From: Aestuariivivens sediminis | Lineage (GTDB): Bacteria > Bacteroidota > Bacteroidia > Flavobacteriales > Flavobacteriaceae | Length of the DNA stretch: 64,000 bases | Assembly: GCF_022662105.1 (NCBI RefSeq) | Contig: NZ_JAKMCP010000009.1 | Location: 31,445-95,444, forward strand | Direction: 5' to 3' | Shown here: positions 1-8,934 of the stretch, piece by piece | How positions within the stretch are numbered: position 1 is the first letter of the stretch | Layout: every line of letters begins with the position of its first letter | Made by a program: the position numbers and the translations under genes | The notes under the pieces: model-generated | What the model was told of the DNA's origin: nothing | Seen by the model: the letters and a program-made list of their open reading frames with translations, nothing else | Databases searched by the model: none

Positions 1-929
1 TCTTCAACGTCAATGCCACGAGCTGCCACATCGGTCGCTACCAGCATTTGAATCTGGTTATTTCGAAAGGCCTTCATTACCAGGTCACGTTGATTCTGAC
101 TTAAGTCACCATGCAGGGCTCCGGCATTGTATCCATCTTCTATTAATTTTTCTGCAACCTTTTGGGTATCGCGTTTGGTCCTGCAGAATACGACAGAAAA
201 GATATCCGGATTGGCATCGGCCAATCGTTTTAAGGTGAGATATCGATCCCGTGAATTCACCAAATAATATTCGTGCGACACCTGATTGGTACTTTCATTT
301 TTGTTGCCCACGGTAATTTCCTGTGGTTGGTGCATGAAATGCTTCGCAATGGAAGCCACCTCACTGGGCATGGTAGCCGAAAACAGCCAGGTATTTTTGT
401 CTTTGGGGGTATGGGATAAAATATCTGTAATATCTTCCTTAAAGCCCATGTTTAACATTTCGTCGGCTTCGTCTAAAACACTGTATTCTATTTTAGATAT
501 ATCCACCAAATTACGGCTAATCATATCTTTCATTCTACCGGGTGTAGCCACTATAATTTGTGCCCCGCGTTTTACGTCACGAGCTTGTTCGGTAATGCTT
601 GCACCACCATAAATTGCCACAACGTTCAATCCTTTACAATATTTACCGTAAAGCTTCATTTCATTGGTTATCTGTAAACAAAGTTCACGTGTAGGCGATA
701 GGATAAGTCCCTGTGTGGTTCGGCTATCGACATTAATTTTTTGTAGCATGGGAAAACCGAACGCAGCCGTTTTTCCGGTCCCTGTTTGGGCCAGGGCCAC
801 TAAATCGGTATCAGCGTGTAATAAAACGGGAATGGCTTTTTCCTGTACCTCACTCGGTGTAGAAAACCCTAAATCATTAATAGCTTGTAATAGGTCGTCA
901 TTGAGACCTAAGTTTTGGAAAGTACTCAT
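1..929 (-). CDS. DEAD-box ATP-dependent RNA helicase (C-terminus cut by window edge)
   Basis: The first 309 codons of a superfamily 2 RNA helicase, read leftwards from ATG at 929 and running off the window. Motifs appear in order: Q motif (GFSTPSEVQEKAIP, residues 21-34), motif I AQTGTGKT (47-54), Ia PTREL (79-83), TPGR (129-132), DEAD (153-156), SAT (184-186) and motif V ATDVAARGIDV (298-308). Motif VI and the variable C-terminal tail lie outside, so the subfamily (RhlE, CsdA/DeaD or other) cannot be fixed. Such enzymes unwind short RNA duplexes in ribosome assembly, mRNA decay and cold adaptation. A candidate promoter about 110 nt upstream implies a long 5' leader, a trait of cold-induced helicases (inference). 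Confidence 0.95.
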   Translation of the reverse strand, partial: MSTFQNLGLNDDLLQAINDLGFSTPSEVQEKAIPVLLHADTDLVALAQTGTGKTAAFGFPMLQKINVDSRTTQGLILSPTRELCLQITNEMKLYGKYCKGLNVVAIYGGASITEQARDVKRGAQIIVATPGRMKDMISRNLVDISKIEYSVLDEADEMLNMGFKEDITDILSHTPKDKNTWLFSATMPSEVASIAKHFMHQPQEITVGNKNESTNQVSHEYYLVNSRDRYLTLKRLADANPDIFSVVFCRTKRDTQKVAEKLIEDGYNAGALHGDLSQNQRDLVMKAFRNNQIQMLVATDVAARGIDVE

Positions 930-1040
930 TCTTTTGTATAAGTATTCGATTATGTTATGTGGTGTTACATAAGAAGCGAATCGACATACTTAAACCTAAA
1001 ACTTCCGGCAACACATCCTCACCCTGAGGAATTTAAGCGG

Positions 1041-1048
1041 CAAAGATA
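1041..1048 (-). promoter_or_regulatory. Candidate -7 box of the helicase promoter
   Basis: On the minus strand this reads TATCTTTG, matching the Bacteroidota -7 consensus TAnnTTTG. Transcription would begin near 1036, giving a leader of about 105 nt before the helicase ATG at 929. No convincing -33 TTG was seen at the right distance. Confidence 0.45.
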
Positions 1049-1122
1049 CATTTTTATTTGGATATAAGGTTCACGAACACGAATATTACATCCTATCTTA
1101 AGAATTCCCTATTCAACGGCTT

Positions 1123-2355
1123 TCAAGTCCTCAAATTTTTTATCCGTTGCAGCAAGGTTGGATGTGAATAGTGCATAAAAACATATGCCGGATGTGGGGT
1201 TAGATTGCTTAAGCTGTTTTTTGAAAGTTTTTTAAGAGCGCTAATTAAGGGTTCGGCTTTATAGGTTGTTTTAGCATAATTATCGGCCTCATATTCAAAG
1301 GCCCTGGACAACATATTCATCCCCAGGCCTGTGATTTCAGAAATGGGAGAATACAAAAGTGCAAAAGCAATCAATCCGATATGAAAACTAGCTGTTTTCA
1401 CCCCCAGTGCATGGGATAACAAAGGATTTGAGATAAACAAAGACAGGATATATAACATGACACCTGTCAATAGGATGGAGGCAAAGAGGTTAAAAATAAT
1501 GTGCCTCCTTTTATAATGACCTACCTCATGTGCCAAAACCGCAACAATTTCTTCATCCTCCAAATCGTTAATCAGGGTATCAAATAAGGTCACTCTTTTT
1601 TCATTTCCAAATCCCGAAAAATAGGCATTGGCTTTAGTGCTGCGTTTAGAGCCGTCAATCACAAAAATCTTATCAAGCTTAAATCCAACGGTTTTGGCAT
1701 AGGCTGAAATTTTATCCATCAAGGATCCTGCTTCTAAAGGGGTTTGCTTGTTGAACAAGGGCACGATGAGTTTGGAGTAAAACATATTCATAAAAATGGT
1801 GAACAGTGCCACCAGGGCCCACGCATACAACCAAAAATTTGGTCCTGTAGCCTGATAAGACCACAGTATGAGCGTTAAAAGACCACCACCAATAAGGGCC
1901 ATCATGAACCAGCCTTTTATCTTGTCGAGAACGAATGTTTTTACAGTAGTTTTATTGAACCCAAATTTCTCCTCGATTACAAAAGTACTGTAATAGGAAA
2001 ACGGCAAGGTTATTAGATCACTCCCCAACATGATGATACCGAAAAAAAGTAAAGCAATGAGAATAGGATTATCCGTGATGCTTCTTGCTAAATTGTCGAC
2101 TATCTCAAAGCCATCTAACCCAAGAAACCCCAGTGTTAGCAATAGGGAAAATGTAGAGGTGATAATACCGAACCTATAGTTTGTGGCTTTATACCGTTGC
2201 GATTTTTTGTATTCTTCCTGATCATAAACGTCATGTAACTCCTGGGGAAGGTCATCCTTATAATGTTTTGCGTTTAGGGCATCAATAATTTTATCGATTA
2301 AAAAATTGATAATCAATAATGCAATAATGATATAAAATAGCGTGTTTGCCGTCAT
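1123..2355 (-). CDS. M48 family membrane zinc metalloprotease (Ste24/CAAX prenyl protease 1-like)
   Basis: A 410-residue integral membrane protease. The zincin motif HEVGH is at residues 276-280, and the likely third zinc ligand is Glu354 in EYEAD (354-358). A terminal SHPTLLQRI (397-405) is the usual M48 C-terminal signature. Hydrophobic segments near residues 5-20, 63-80, 98-112, 150-165, 176-192, 290-308 and 325-340 fit the multi-span Ste24 fold. In bacteria these proteins are thought to act in membrane protein quality control; prenylated substrates are not expected. It lies 94 bp downstream of the RNA methyltransferase on the same strand and may be co-transcribed. Confidence 0.92.
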   Translation of the reverse strand: MTANTLFYIIIALLIINFLIDKIIDALNAKHYKDDLPQELHDVYDQEEYKKSQRYKATNYRFGIITSTFSLLLTLGFLGLDGFEIVDNLARSITDNPILIALLFFGIIMLGSDLITLPFSYYSTFVIEEKFGFNKTTVKTFVLDKIKGWFMMALIGGGLLTLILWSYQATGPNFWLYAWALVALFTIFMNMFYSKLIVPLFNKQTPLEAGSLMDKISAYAKTVGFKLDKIFVIDGSKRSTKANAYFSGFGNEKRVTLFDTLINDLEDEEIVAVLAHEVGHYKRRHIIFNLFASILLTGVMLYILSLFISNPLLSHALGVKTASFHIGLIAFALLYSPISEITGLGMNMLSRAFEYEADNYAKTTYKAEPLISALKKLSKNSLSNLTPHPAYVFMHYSHPTLLQRIKNLRT

Positions 2356-2449
2356 AGGTTTAGTCTGATATCATGGTCGGGAGTACAGAGCCCCGGCAAT
2401 CTTACAATGAGCCGCGATTACTTTGGTTATGCTTCCTTCACCTTGATAG

Positions 2450-3247
2450 TTATTCAAAATTCCGTTGTTTTTTGGCTTCAAAAATAAGAATTCCTGCGGC
2501 AACCGAAACATTTAAGGAATCAATTTCACCTTTCATGGGGATCATAATGTTTTGAAATGAATTTTCAAGCCATTCATTACTTAATCCGGTTGCCTCGGTA
2601 CCGACTACAATAGCAGTTGGTTTGGTATAATCCTGAGTGTGATAATGCACGGATTCTTGCAATGCTGCACAGTATATCACCATCTTCTTTGCTTTCAAGA
2701 AAGCAATGATTTCAGTAGTATTGCCAGTGGCAATTGCGTTGGTAAAAAGGCATCCCACACTGGATCTGATTATGTTAGGGTTGTAGATATCGGTTCTTGG
2801 GTTGGCAATAATTACCGCATCCACGTTGGCCGCATCGGCAGTGCGTAACAGGGCACCAATATTACCCGGTTTTTCCGGAGCTTCGGCGACTAAGATGATT
2901 GGGGCCTGATGTTGAAACCTTAATGTTGATAAGTTATGATTTTTAGCCTGGGCAACAGCAAGTATGCCTTCAGTGGTATCACGATAGGCTAATTTTTGAT
3001 AGACCTCTTTGGATATTGTAATAGCAGGGCTATGTTGGTTCATTAAAGCATCTAATTGTTCAATAGGAAAAAGATCAGGGTAAACCAATACGTTTTCCAA
3101 TTTGTAACCCCCTTTCAAGGCCAGTAGTATTTCACGTTTGCCTTCAATTAAAAATAAGCCACTTTTTTTACGTTCCCGGGATTTGTCTCTTAATTGCACC
3201 AAATGCTTGATATAGCTGTTTTGGATACTTGTAATTTCCTTAACCAT
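2450..3247 (-). CDS. TrmH/SpoU-family RNA 2'-O-methyltransferase
   Basis: A 265-residue SPOUT methyltransferase. Residues 1-100 form the SpoU substrate-binding domain (SRERKKSGLFLIEGKREI near 23-40). The catalytic trefoil-knot motifs follow: motif 1 with PGNIGALLRTADAA (127-140) and the Asn-rich NPNIIRSSVG (157-166), motif 2 VVGTEATGLS (214-223), and motif 3 IPMKGEIDSLNVSVAAGI (236-253). It transfers a methyl group from SAM to a ribose 2'-OH in rRNA or tRNA. The exact nucleotide target is not readable from sequence. Start is ATG 3247; the length is usual for the family. Confidence 0.92.
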   Translation of the reverse strand: MVKEITSIQNSYIKHLVQLRDKSRERKKSGLFLIEGKREILLALKGGYKLENVLVYPDLFPIEQLDALMNQHSPAITISKEVYQKLAYRDTTEGILAVAQAKNHNLSTLRFQHQAPIILVAEAPEKPGNIGALLRTADAANVDAVIIANPRTDIYNPNIIRSSVGCLFTNAIATGNTTEIIAFLKAKKMVIYCAALQESVHYHTQDYTKPTAIVVGTEATGLSNEWLENSFQNIMIPMKGEIDSLNVSVAAGILIFEAKKQRNFE

Positions 3248-3276
3248 AATGCATCTAAAGATAGGTTTTAAAAGTA

Positions 3277-4347
3277 TTACTGCATTTCATTAATTTCAAA
3301 ATAGTTAACTAACAGGGCTACCACATAGCTATAGCTTTCCATACCTTTGTGTTGATTGTTTGCCTTTAAAAAATTGCCGTAAAAGATTTTGAAGAAAGGT
3401 TCCAGAGGATTTTCATGTGCTTCCCAGAATTCCCTTGTTTCTTTATAATTTTTTAAGATGCCCTGGTTTACATCGGCGATCATATCCTCGAAAAGACATT
3501 CGTCCCGCATGTAAATTTCATTAAGGCAAAAGCGCAGGCCAAAGGCATAGCCACAATATTTAAAATAGACATCATCATGATTTGAAGCAGCCATAAAACC
3601 AATAAAATTGGCTTCGTTTTCTGCTGCATAACCTAATTGATGCGCAATCTCATGAGTTGTTGTGGTTGGGAATTTAAAAATTGGGATGATGCCATCAACC
3701 TGAGATTCATTGGTGAAAGGATTCAAGTAACCACTAAAACCCATATACGTGAGGGGGTAACTATACAATGATTTTTTTATGCTGCTCGGGTAATATTCCA
3801 AATGTGGAAATAGCTTTTTTAAATTTTGATAACCCATGGGTGCTAGAGATATAACCTCACTTTTACTGTAGGGCAAATCAATTTTAAGCGTGTCGTTCTG
3901 AGTGATTTTTGAGTGCAGGTGGTTTGTTTTCTGAATGAGTTTCTCGGTAACCCGTATGAGCTTCTCCTCGGTGTAATCCGCATTCAAATTTAAATTTTTG
4001 TGGAGTGGAAGCCGATAATAGTTGATACCCCATAATATATGAAAAGCAAAATAAAAAATGGAAACCGTGGCAAGTAGGTCGATTATCCAGTTTTTGGTGT
4101 CCTTTCGTAATCGACGACGATTTTTATAAAACCATCTTAAGGCATAAATGGTCATACCGGTATAAATTACATCTCCAAAGGAAAAAGGCAACCAGCCCAA
4201 AATGTATCTAAAGCATGCTGATATAATGGGATAAATACCATTGCTGTAATAGTGCTCAACAAATTCAGGAAACCGGGACAATATTCTAACTAAAATATAT
4301 TGTGGTATAAGCCCGAGGGCCATTAATAGTTTTGTGTTTTTCAGCAT
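3277..4347 (-). CDS. DUF3810 domain protein, predicted membrane zincin
   Basis: A 356-residue protein of the DUF3810 family, widespread in Bacteroidota. Two or three N-terminal hydrophobic segments (about 5-20, 40-70, 88-108) precede an extracytoplasmic domain with HEIAHQLGY (232-240) followed by ENEANF (243-248), consistent with an HExxH metallopeptidase whose third ligand is one of those glutamates. Substrate unknown. Divergent from pepD with 73 bp between start codons. A minus-strand TATTTTTG (4352-4359) lies so close to ATG 4347 that the transcript may be nearly leaderless, or the start is really the internal Met at 4323. Confidence 0.85.
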   Translation of the reverse strand: MLKNTKLLMALGLIPQYILVRILSRFPEFVEHYYSNGIYPIISACFRYILGWLPFSFGDVIYTGMTIYALRWFYKNRRRLRKDTKNWIIDLLATVSIFYFAFHILWGINYYRLPLHKNLNLNADYTEEKLIRVTEKLIQKTNHLHSKITQNDTLKIDLPYSKSEVISLAPMGYQNLKKLFPHLEYYPSSIKKSLYSYPLTYMGFSGYLNPFTNESQVDGIIPIFKFPTTTTHEIAHQLGYAAENEANFIGFMAASNHDDVYFKYCGYAFGLRFCLNEIYMRDECLFEDMIADVNQGILKNYKETREFWEAHENPLEPFFKIFYGNFLKANNQHKGMESYSYVVALLVNYFEINEMQ

Positions 4348-4391
4348 AAATCAAAAATAGGAAACAATTTATAATTCCTATAGAGAATATG

Positions 4392-4399
4392 TACCTTTG
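4392..4399 (+). promoter_or_regulatory. Candidate -7 box for pepD
   Basis: TACCTTTG matches TAnnTTTG and lies 21 bp before ATG 4421. It also overlaps an upstream in-frame TTG (4397), which argues against that TTG being the start codon. Confidence 0.5.
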
Positions 4400-4420
4400 T
4401 ACATTGTAAATACAAATAGG

Positions 4421-5890
4421 ATGAATTCAGAAATAAGATTACTGGAACCCAGAGCACTTTGGAATAAATTCGCTGATTTAAATGCTGTACCGCGCCCTTC
4501 AAAAAAAGAAGATCGTGTTATTGCTTTTATGAAAACCTTTGGTGAAAAATTAGGACTGGAGACCCTGGTGGATGAGGTTGGGAATGTCATTATTAAAAAA
4601 CCTGCAACCCAGGGAATGGAAACCAAGACCACTGTTGTTATGCAATCGCATTTGGATATGGTACACCAAAAAAACAATGATACCGTTTTTGATTTTGAAT
4701 CTCAGGGCATTGACATGGTGGTACAGGGAGATTGGGTAAAAGCCAGGGGAACAACCTTAGGTGCGGACAACGGTATTGGTGTTGCTACTATTATGGCTGT
4801 TTTGGAGAGTAATGCCATACAACACCCTGCTATTGAAGCCTTGTTTACCATTGATGAAGAAACAGGTATGACCGGAGCCATGGGTTTAAAGGAAGGCTTA
4901 CTTACAGGTGGGATTTTACTGAATTTGGATACTGAGGAAGATGATGAAATCGGTGTTGGCTGTGCTGGAGGAATAGATGTCACAGCGACAAAACCCTACG
5001 AGGAAGAGGATATTTCAAATAATAAGGTGGGGTATCAAATTAAGGTAAAAGGGTTGCAAGGGGGGCATTCGGGAATGCAAATTCATGAGGGGCTGGGAAA
5101 TGCCAATAAGATTATGAATAGACTTTTATTTGAGGGTTATGACCATTTTGGATTGCGAATTTCAGAAATTAATGGCGGAGGTCTTCGAAATGCCATTCCC
5201 AGAGAAAGTGTTGCAATAGTAGTTATTGATGCCATTCATGACAATGCCTTTTTAGGGGAAATGGATTCGCGCACCAAAGCCATTAAAACGGAATTAAAAA
5301 CTATGGAACCTGATTTAAACATAGAGGTAACCAGGTGCGATATGCCAAAAAGGATAATGGCATTAGGCGTTCAAGAGGATTTGATCCGGGCGTTATATAC
5401 GGCTTGGAATGGCGTTTATAGAATGAGTGCCGATATACCCAATCTTGTGGAAACCTCCAATAATATTGCAAAAGTTGAGGTTAAGGAGGGGCATATTCAT
5501 ATTGCCTGTTTAACCCGTTCTTCGGTTGAAAGCTCAAAAATGGATCTGGCCAATGCCCTTCGTGCTGCATTTGAGTTAATGGGCTGTGAGGTAAAATTTT
5601 CTGGTGATTATCCCGGGTGGCAACCTAATATGGATTCATCCATTTTGAAAGTGATGCGGAATCTTTATACCAATTTATATGGCGAAAAACCGCATGTGGC
5701 TGCCTGCCACGCCGGACTGGAATGTGGTATACTGGGACAGAATTACCCGGATATGGATATGGTTAGTTTTGGACCGACAATTAGAGGGGCCCATTCACCA
5801 GATGAGCGTGTCCAAATCTCCTCAGTGCAAAAATATTGGACCTTTGTCTTGGAAATTTTGAAGCATATTCCCGAGAAAGCACCCCATTAA
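4421..5890 (+). CDS. pepD: Aminoacyl-histidine dipeptidase (Xaa-His dipeptidase), M20 family
   Basis: A 489-residue cytosolic M20 zinc dipeptidase, the PepD type that cleaves carnosine-like and other dipeptides in peptide turnover. Visible metal-site motifs: MQSHLDMVHQ, LGADNGIGVATIMA, DEETGMTGAMG, GGHSGM and, near the C-terminus, CHAGLECGIL, with the dimerisation (lid) domain in between. ATG 4421 is chosen because the open frame upstream begins inside a promoter box and because family members begin close to the sequence SEIRLLEPRALW. No signal peptide. It stands alone on this strand, divergent from the DUF3810 gene. Confidence 0.94.
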   Translation: MNSEIRLLEPRALWNKFADLNAVPRPSKKEDRVIAFMKTFGEKLGLETLVDEVGNVIIKKPATQGMETKTTVVMQSHLDMVHQKNNDTVFDFESQGIDMVVQGDWVKARGTTLGADNGIGVATIMAVLESNAIQHPAIEALFTIDEETGMTGAMGLKEGLLTGGILLNLDTEEDDEIGVGCAGGIDVTATKPYEEEDISNNKVGYQIKVKGLQGGHSGMQIHEGLGNANKIMNRLLFEGYDHFGLRISEINGGGLRNAIPRESVAIVVIDAIHDNAFLGEMDSRTKAIKTELKTMEPDLNIEVTRCDMPKRIMALGVQEDLIRALYTAWNGVYRMSADIPNLVETSNNIAKVEVKEGHIHIACLTRSSVESSKMDLANALRAAFELMGCEVKFSGDYPGWQPNMDSSILKVMRNLYTNLYGEKPHVAACHAGLECGILGQNYPDMDMVSFGPTIRGAHSPDERVQISSVQKYWTFVLEILKHIPEKAPH

Positions 5891-6189
5891 ATAACATTTT
5901 ATCGAAATAATTTGCTTTTAAACGATAAATTTGTATATTTGATAAGCAATTAATGCCAAAAGCATTTTTTGAATGAAACATAAAGTAAGCACCCCAATCT
6001 GCCTCTAAAAAGAAACATTCGAATCATGCTTTTTCTTCGTTATATGTTACAATGTTATCCTTGTGGATTCATGTAACAAATACAGCGGTCCTTTTTTAAA
6101 ACGGATTTTAGCTTTATTCTGTATTAAGCTGCCGGGGGCGCATTTGAAACATGGCCATTTTTGGCGTAATGGCGCCATTCTTATGGCGA
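5891..6189. other. Gene-free gap between pepD and yidD
   Basis: About 300 bp between the convergent ends of pepD and yidD. Two promoter-like boxes lie back to back (TAAATTTG 5926-5933, TATATTTG 5934-5941), followed only by very short frames such as an 11-codon one at 5973. No RNA gene, terminator or recognisable gene remnant was seen. The boxes could drive an unannotated small RNA, but nothing else supports that. Confidence 0.4.
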
Positions 6190-6411
6190 TTAAGGGACGG
6201 GATCATGGCCAGAACCTCCCCAGGGATGACAACTAATAATCCGTTTAAAAGCTAACCACCCCCCCTTAAGCAATCCGTATTTTTCCAGTGCTTCTTTTGA
6301 ATATTGCGAACATGTAGGGGTATATCTGCACGTTGAAGGCGTCATTGGGGATATTAGGGTTTGGTATATCCTGATTAAAAACAAAAACGGAGCAATTAGA
6401 AGTTTTTTCAT
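6190..6411 (-). CDS. yidD: Membrane protein insertion efficiency factor YidD
   Basis: A 73-residue member of the YidD family, which helps YidC insert inner-membrane proteins. The family hallmarks are present: hydrophobic/amphipathic N-terminus ([19 protein letters not shown]), the cysteine-rich core [24 protein letters not shown] and the terminal [12 protein letters not shown]. Three conserved cysteines are visible. It is the last gene of a minus-strand run folE-cysS-yidD, 125 bp after cysS. It is not next to yidC or rnpA, unlike in many other bacteria. Confidence 0.95.
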   Translation of the reverse strand: MKKLLIAPFLFLIRIYQTLISPMTPSTCRYTPTCSQYSKEALEKYGLLKGGWLAFKRIISCHPWGGSGHDPVP

Positions 6412-6536
6412 GTTATGTTATTCCACAAGAGTAGAAATCCTATTACATACAAGTGATGTACTATTGCATTTCAACGAACCGGGGAATACGAAAGCATTGA
6501 ATTGTAGCATAAGACATTTCCCGGTTTGGCGCCGAT

Positions 6537-8018
6537 TTAGTTAAGGCTAAATGTCGTTCCATCCTTCCCGTCTTTAAGTTGGATTCCAATTTCGGCCAAT
6601 TCATCTCTAATTTTATCAGATAGGGCAAAGTCTTTATTCGCCCTGGCTTCCTGTCTTATTTTTATGAGTACGTCAATTGCGCCTGCCAATTTATCACTTC
6701 CTGCAGCTGTTCCGGAACTGTTCTCCAAACCTAAAACATCAAAAATAAAGATGTTCATGGTTTCTTTTAAAAGGTTCAAATCTTCAGAAGAAATGGATGC
6801 TTTACCTTCTTTAATTTGATGGATATATTTTACGGCTTCAAATAATTGTGCAATTAATATGGGGGAGTTAAAATCATCGTTCATCGCATCATAACATTTC
6901 TGTTTCCATGCTCCTATAGCTACAGACGAGGTATTTGAGGCCTTTAGGTCGTTCAGAATACTTAGGGCGTCCATGAGGCGATTAAAACCTTTTTCACTGG
7001 CTAAAAGCCCGTCGTCAGTAAAGTCTAAAATACTTCTGTAATGTGCTTGTAGCATAAAAAATCGTGCGACACTGGGTAAATACGATTTTGAAATATGGGG
7101 ATTCTCTCCCGTAAAAATTTCACCCGGCAAAATATAATTACCAGTTGATTTTGCCATTTTTTTACCATTCATAATCAACATATTGGCGTGCATCCAATAA
7201 TTTACCGGCGTTTGGCCTTTGGCTGCCTCGCTTTGTGCGATTTCACACTCATGATGGGGAAACTTCAAATCCATACCACCACCATGAATATCGAAGTGTT
7301 CGCCCAAATATTTGGTGCTCATGGCCGTACACTCCAAATGCCAGCCGGGAAAACCATCACTCCAGGGTGACGGCCAGCGCATGATGTGCTGTGGTTCGGC
7401 ACGTTTCCATAGGGCAAAATCCTGTGGGTTCTTTTTATCACTTTGTCCATCCAATTCACGGGTGTTATGAATCAAATCTTCCAATTTGCGCTTGCTTAAT
7501 TTGCCATAATCGTTCGTTTCGTTGAACTTATGGACATCAAAATATACCGAGCCGTTTACCACGTAAGCAAAACCATTGTCAACGATATTTTTAATCAACT
7601 CAATTTGCTCGATAATATGTCCCGTTGCCGTAGGCTCAATACTGGGCGGTAAAAAATTAAAGGCATTGAGAATATTATGAAAGTCGACCGTATAGCGCTG
7701 AACCACTTCCATTGGTTCTATTTCCTCAATCCGAGCCTTTTTAGCAATACGATCTTCACCGGTATCGGCATCATTTTCTAAATGACCGGCATCGGTTATA
7801 TTCCGCACATAACGTACTTTATAGCCCAAATGTTTTAAGTATCTGAAGATAACATCAAAAGACATAAAAGTTCTCACATTGCCCAAATGAACATTGCTGT
7901 AAACAGTTGGGCCACAGACATACATCCCTATATGGCCTGCATTAATAGGTTTTAAGGTTTCTTTTTGTCCGGAAAGGGAGTTATAAATTTTTATACTTTG
8001 GGATGGGTATAGTAACAT
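6537..8018 (-). CDS. cysS: Cysteinyl-tRNA synthetase
   Basis: A class I aminoacyl-tRNA synthetase charging tRNA-Cys. Counting from ATG 8018 (493 residues): CGPTVY (35-40), the HIGH signature HLGN (44-47), zinc ligands Cys35, Cys230 (ECTAMS), His255 and Glu259 (HHECE), and the KMSKS loop as KMAKS (287-291). The C-terminal helical anticodon-binding domain with the DALS fold follows. An in-frame ATG 7 codons upstream (8039) is possible, but the family aligns best with a start at [15 protein letters not shown]. It lies 37 bp after folE on the same strand. Confidence 0.96.
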   Translation of the reverse strand: MLLYPSQSIKIYNSLSGQKETLKPINAGHIGMYVCGPTVYSNVHLGNVRTFMSFDVIFRYLKHLGYKVRYVRNITDAGHLENDADTGEDRIAKKARIEEIEPMEVVQRYTVDFHNILNAFNFLPPSIEPTATGHIIEQIELIKNIVDNGFAYVVNGSVYFDVHKFNETNDYGKLSKRKLEDLIHNTRELDGQSDKKNPQDFALWKRAEPQHIMRWPSPWSDGFPGWHLECTAMSTKYLGEHFDIHGGGMDLKFPHHECEIAQSEAAKGQTPVNYWMHANMLIMNGKKMAKSTGNYILPGEIFTGENPHISKSYLPSVARFFMLQAHYRSILDFTDDGLLASEKGFNRLMDALSILNDLKASNTSSVAIGAWKQKCYDAMNDDFNSPILIAQLFEAVKYIHQIKEGKASISSEDLNLLKETMNIFIFDVLGLENSSGTAAGSDKLAGAIDVLIKIRQEARANKDFALSDKIRDELAEIGIQLKDGKDGTTFSLN

Positions 8019-8055
8019 GGGTGTTCTATAAATTGGCAAATGGATAGCGAGTGAT

Positions 8056-8733
8056 TTAAAATTTTGTATCCAATTTAATATAATCTAAAAACTCTTGTCT
8101 TGTGGCTTTATCCTTAAACCGCCCACCGAATTCTGAAGTGACGGTACTACTTTCTACATCTCTAATGCCTCTGGAATTCACACATAAATGTTTTGCATCT
8201 ATAACACATGCCACATCCTTGGTTTCCAGAACTTTCTGTAATTCCCTTACAATCTGAATCGTTAAACGTTCTTGTACTTGAGGACGCTTTGCAAAATAAT
8301 CAACGATCCGGTTCATTTTAGAAAGTCCAACGACCGTTCCGTTTGAAATATAAGCTATATGGGCTTTACCCACAATAGGCAACAAATGGTGTTCGCATGT
8401 GGAATATACTGTAACATTTTTTTCAACAAGCATTTCACCATACTTGTATTTGTTCTCAAATGTGGAAGCACTTGGTTTTTTTTCCGGATCCAGACCGCCA
8501 AATAATTCCTTGACAAACATTTTGGCCACACGCAAAGGGGTCCCACTTAAGCTGTCATCACTTAAGTCCAATCCCAATGTTTCCATTATGTGACGAACAT
8601 CATCCTTTATGATATCTATTTTTTCATCTTTCGATAATATGAAGGCATCACTTCTAAGGGGCGTATCCTGGGATGTCCCAATATGATCATTACCTAAAGC
8701 ATCAAACTCTTCGAAGTCGTTATTAAGTTTCAC
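8056..8733 (-). CDS. folE: GTP cyclohydrolase I
   Basis: A 225-residue type IA GTP cyclohydrolase, making 7,8-dihydroneopterin triphosphate for folate and related pterins. The zinc and catalytic residues are visible: Cys113, His115 and His116 in STCEHHLLP, and Cys184 in [10 protein letters not shown], plus the [20 protein letters not shown] segment around 136-155. The start is GTG at 8733; no in-frame ATG lies close, and [10 protein letters not shown] is a typical N-terminus of this flavobacterial subfamily. First gene of the folE-cysS-yidD run; the other folate gene here, folP, is 12 kb away. Confidence 0.95.
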   Translation of the reverse strand: MKLNNDFEEFDALGNDHIGTSQDTPLRSDAFILSKDEKIDIIKDDVRHIMETLGLDLSDDSLSGTPLRVAKMFVKELFGGLDPEKKPSASTFENKYKYGEMLVEKNVTVYSTCEHHLLPIVGKAHIAYISNGTVVGLSKMNRIVDYFAKRPQVQERLTIQIVRELQKVLETKDVACVIDAKHLCVNSRGIRDVESSTVTSEFGGRFKDKATRQEFLDYIKLDTKF

Positions 8734-8784
8734 GTGTCTAAATTTTTTATTGATACTTCTTAAAATTAATTAAGATTTAGTTTG

Positions 8785-8792
8785 CAAAGATA
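8785..8792 (-). promoter_or_regulatory. Candidate -7 box for folE
   Basis: TATCTTTG on the minus strand, 52 bp upstream of the GTG start of folE. Confidence 0.45.
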
Positions 8793-8876
8793 AACATTTC
8801 ACTTTTTAATGGTTAGTCTTTAACTAACATTTAATTTTCGAGCTATGGGCCTCGGTAAAAGCCTTTGAATCACTCC

Positions 8877-8912
8877 AAAAAAAAGAGCCTGAATACCCGA
8901 ATTCAAGCTCTT
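8877..8912 (-). terminator. Intrinsic terminator after the FadL-like gene
   Basis: On the minus strand, a 12-bp stem (8901-8912 with 8883-8894, one U-G pair) with a 6-nt loop is followed by a run of eight T (8877-8884). It lies 22 bp past the stop codon at 8935. Confidence 0.85.
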
Positions 8913-8934
8913 ATTTATGGGGATAAAAGGTGTT

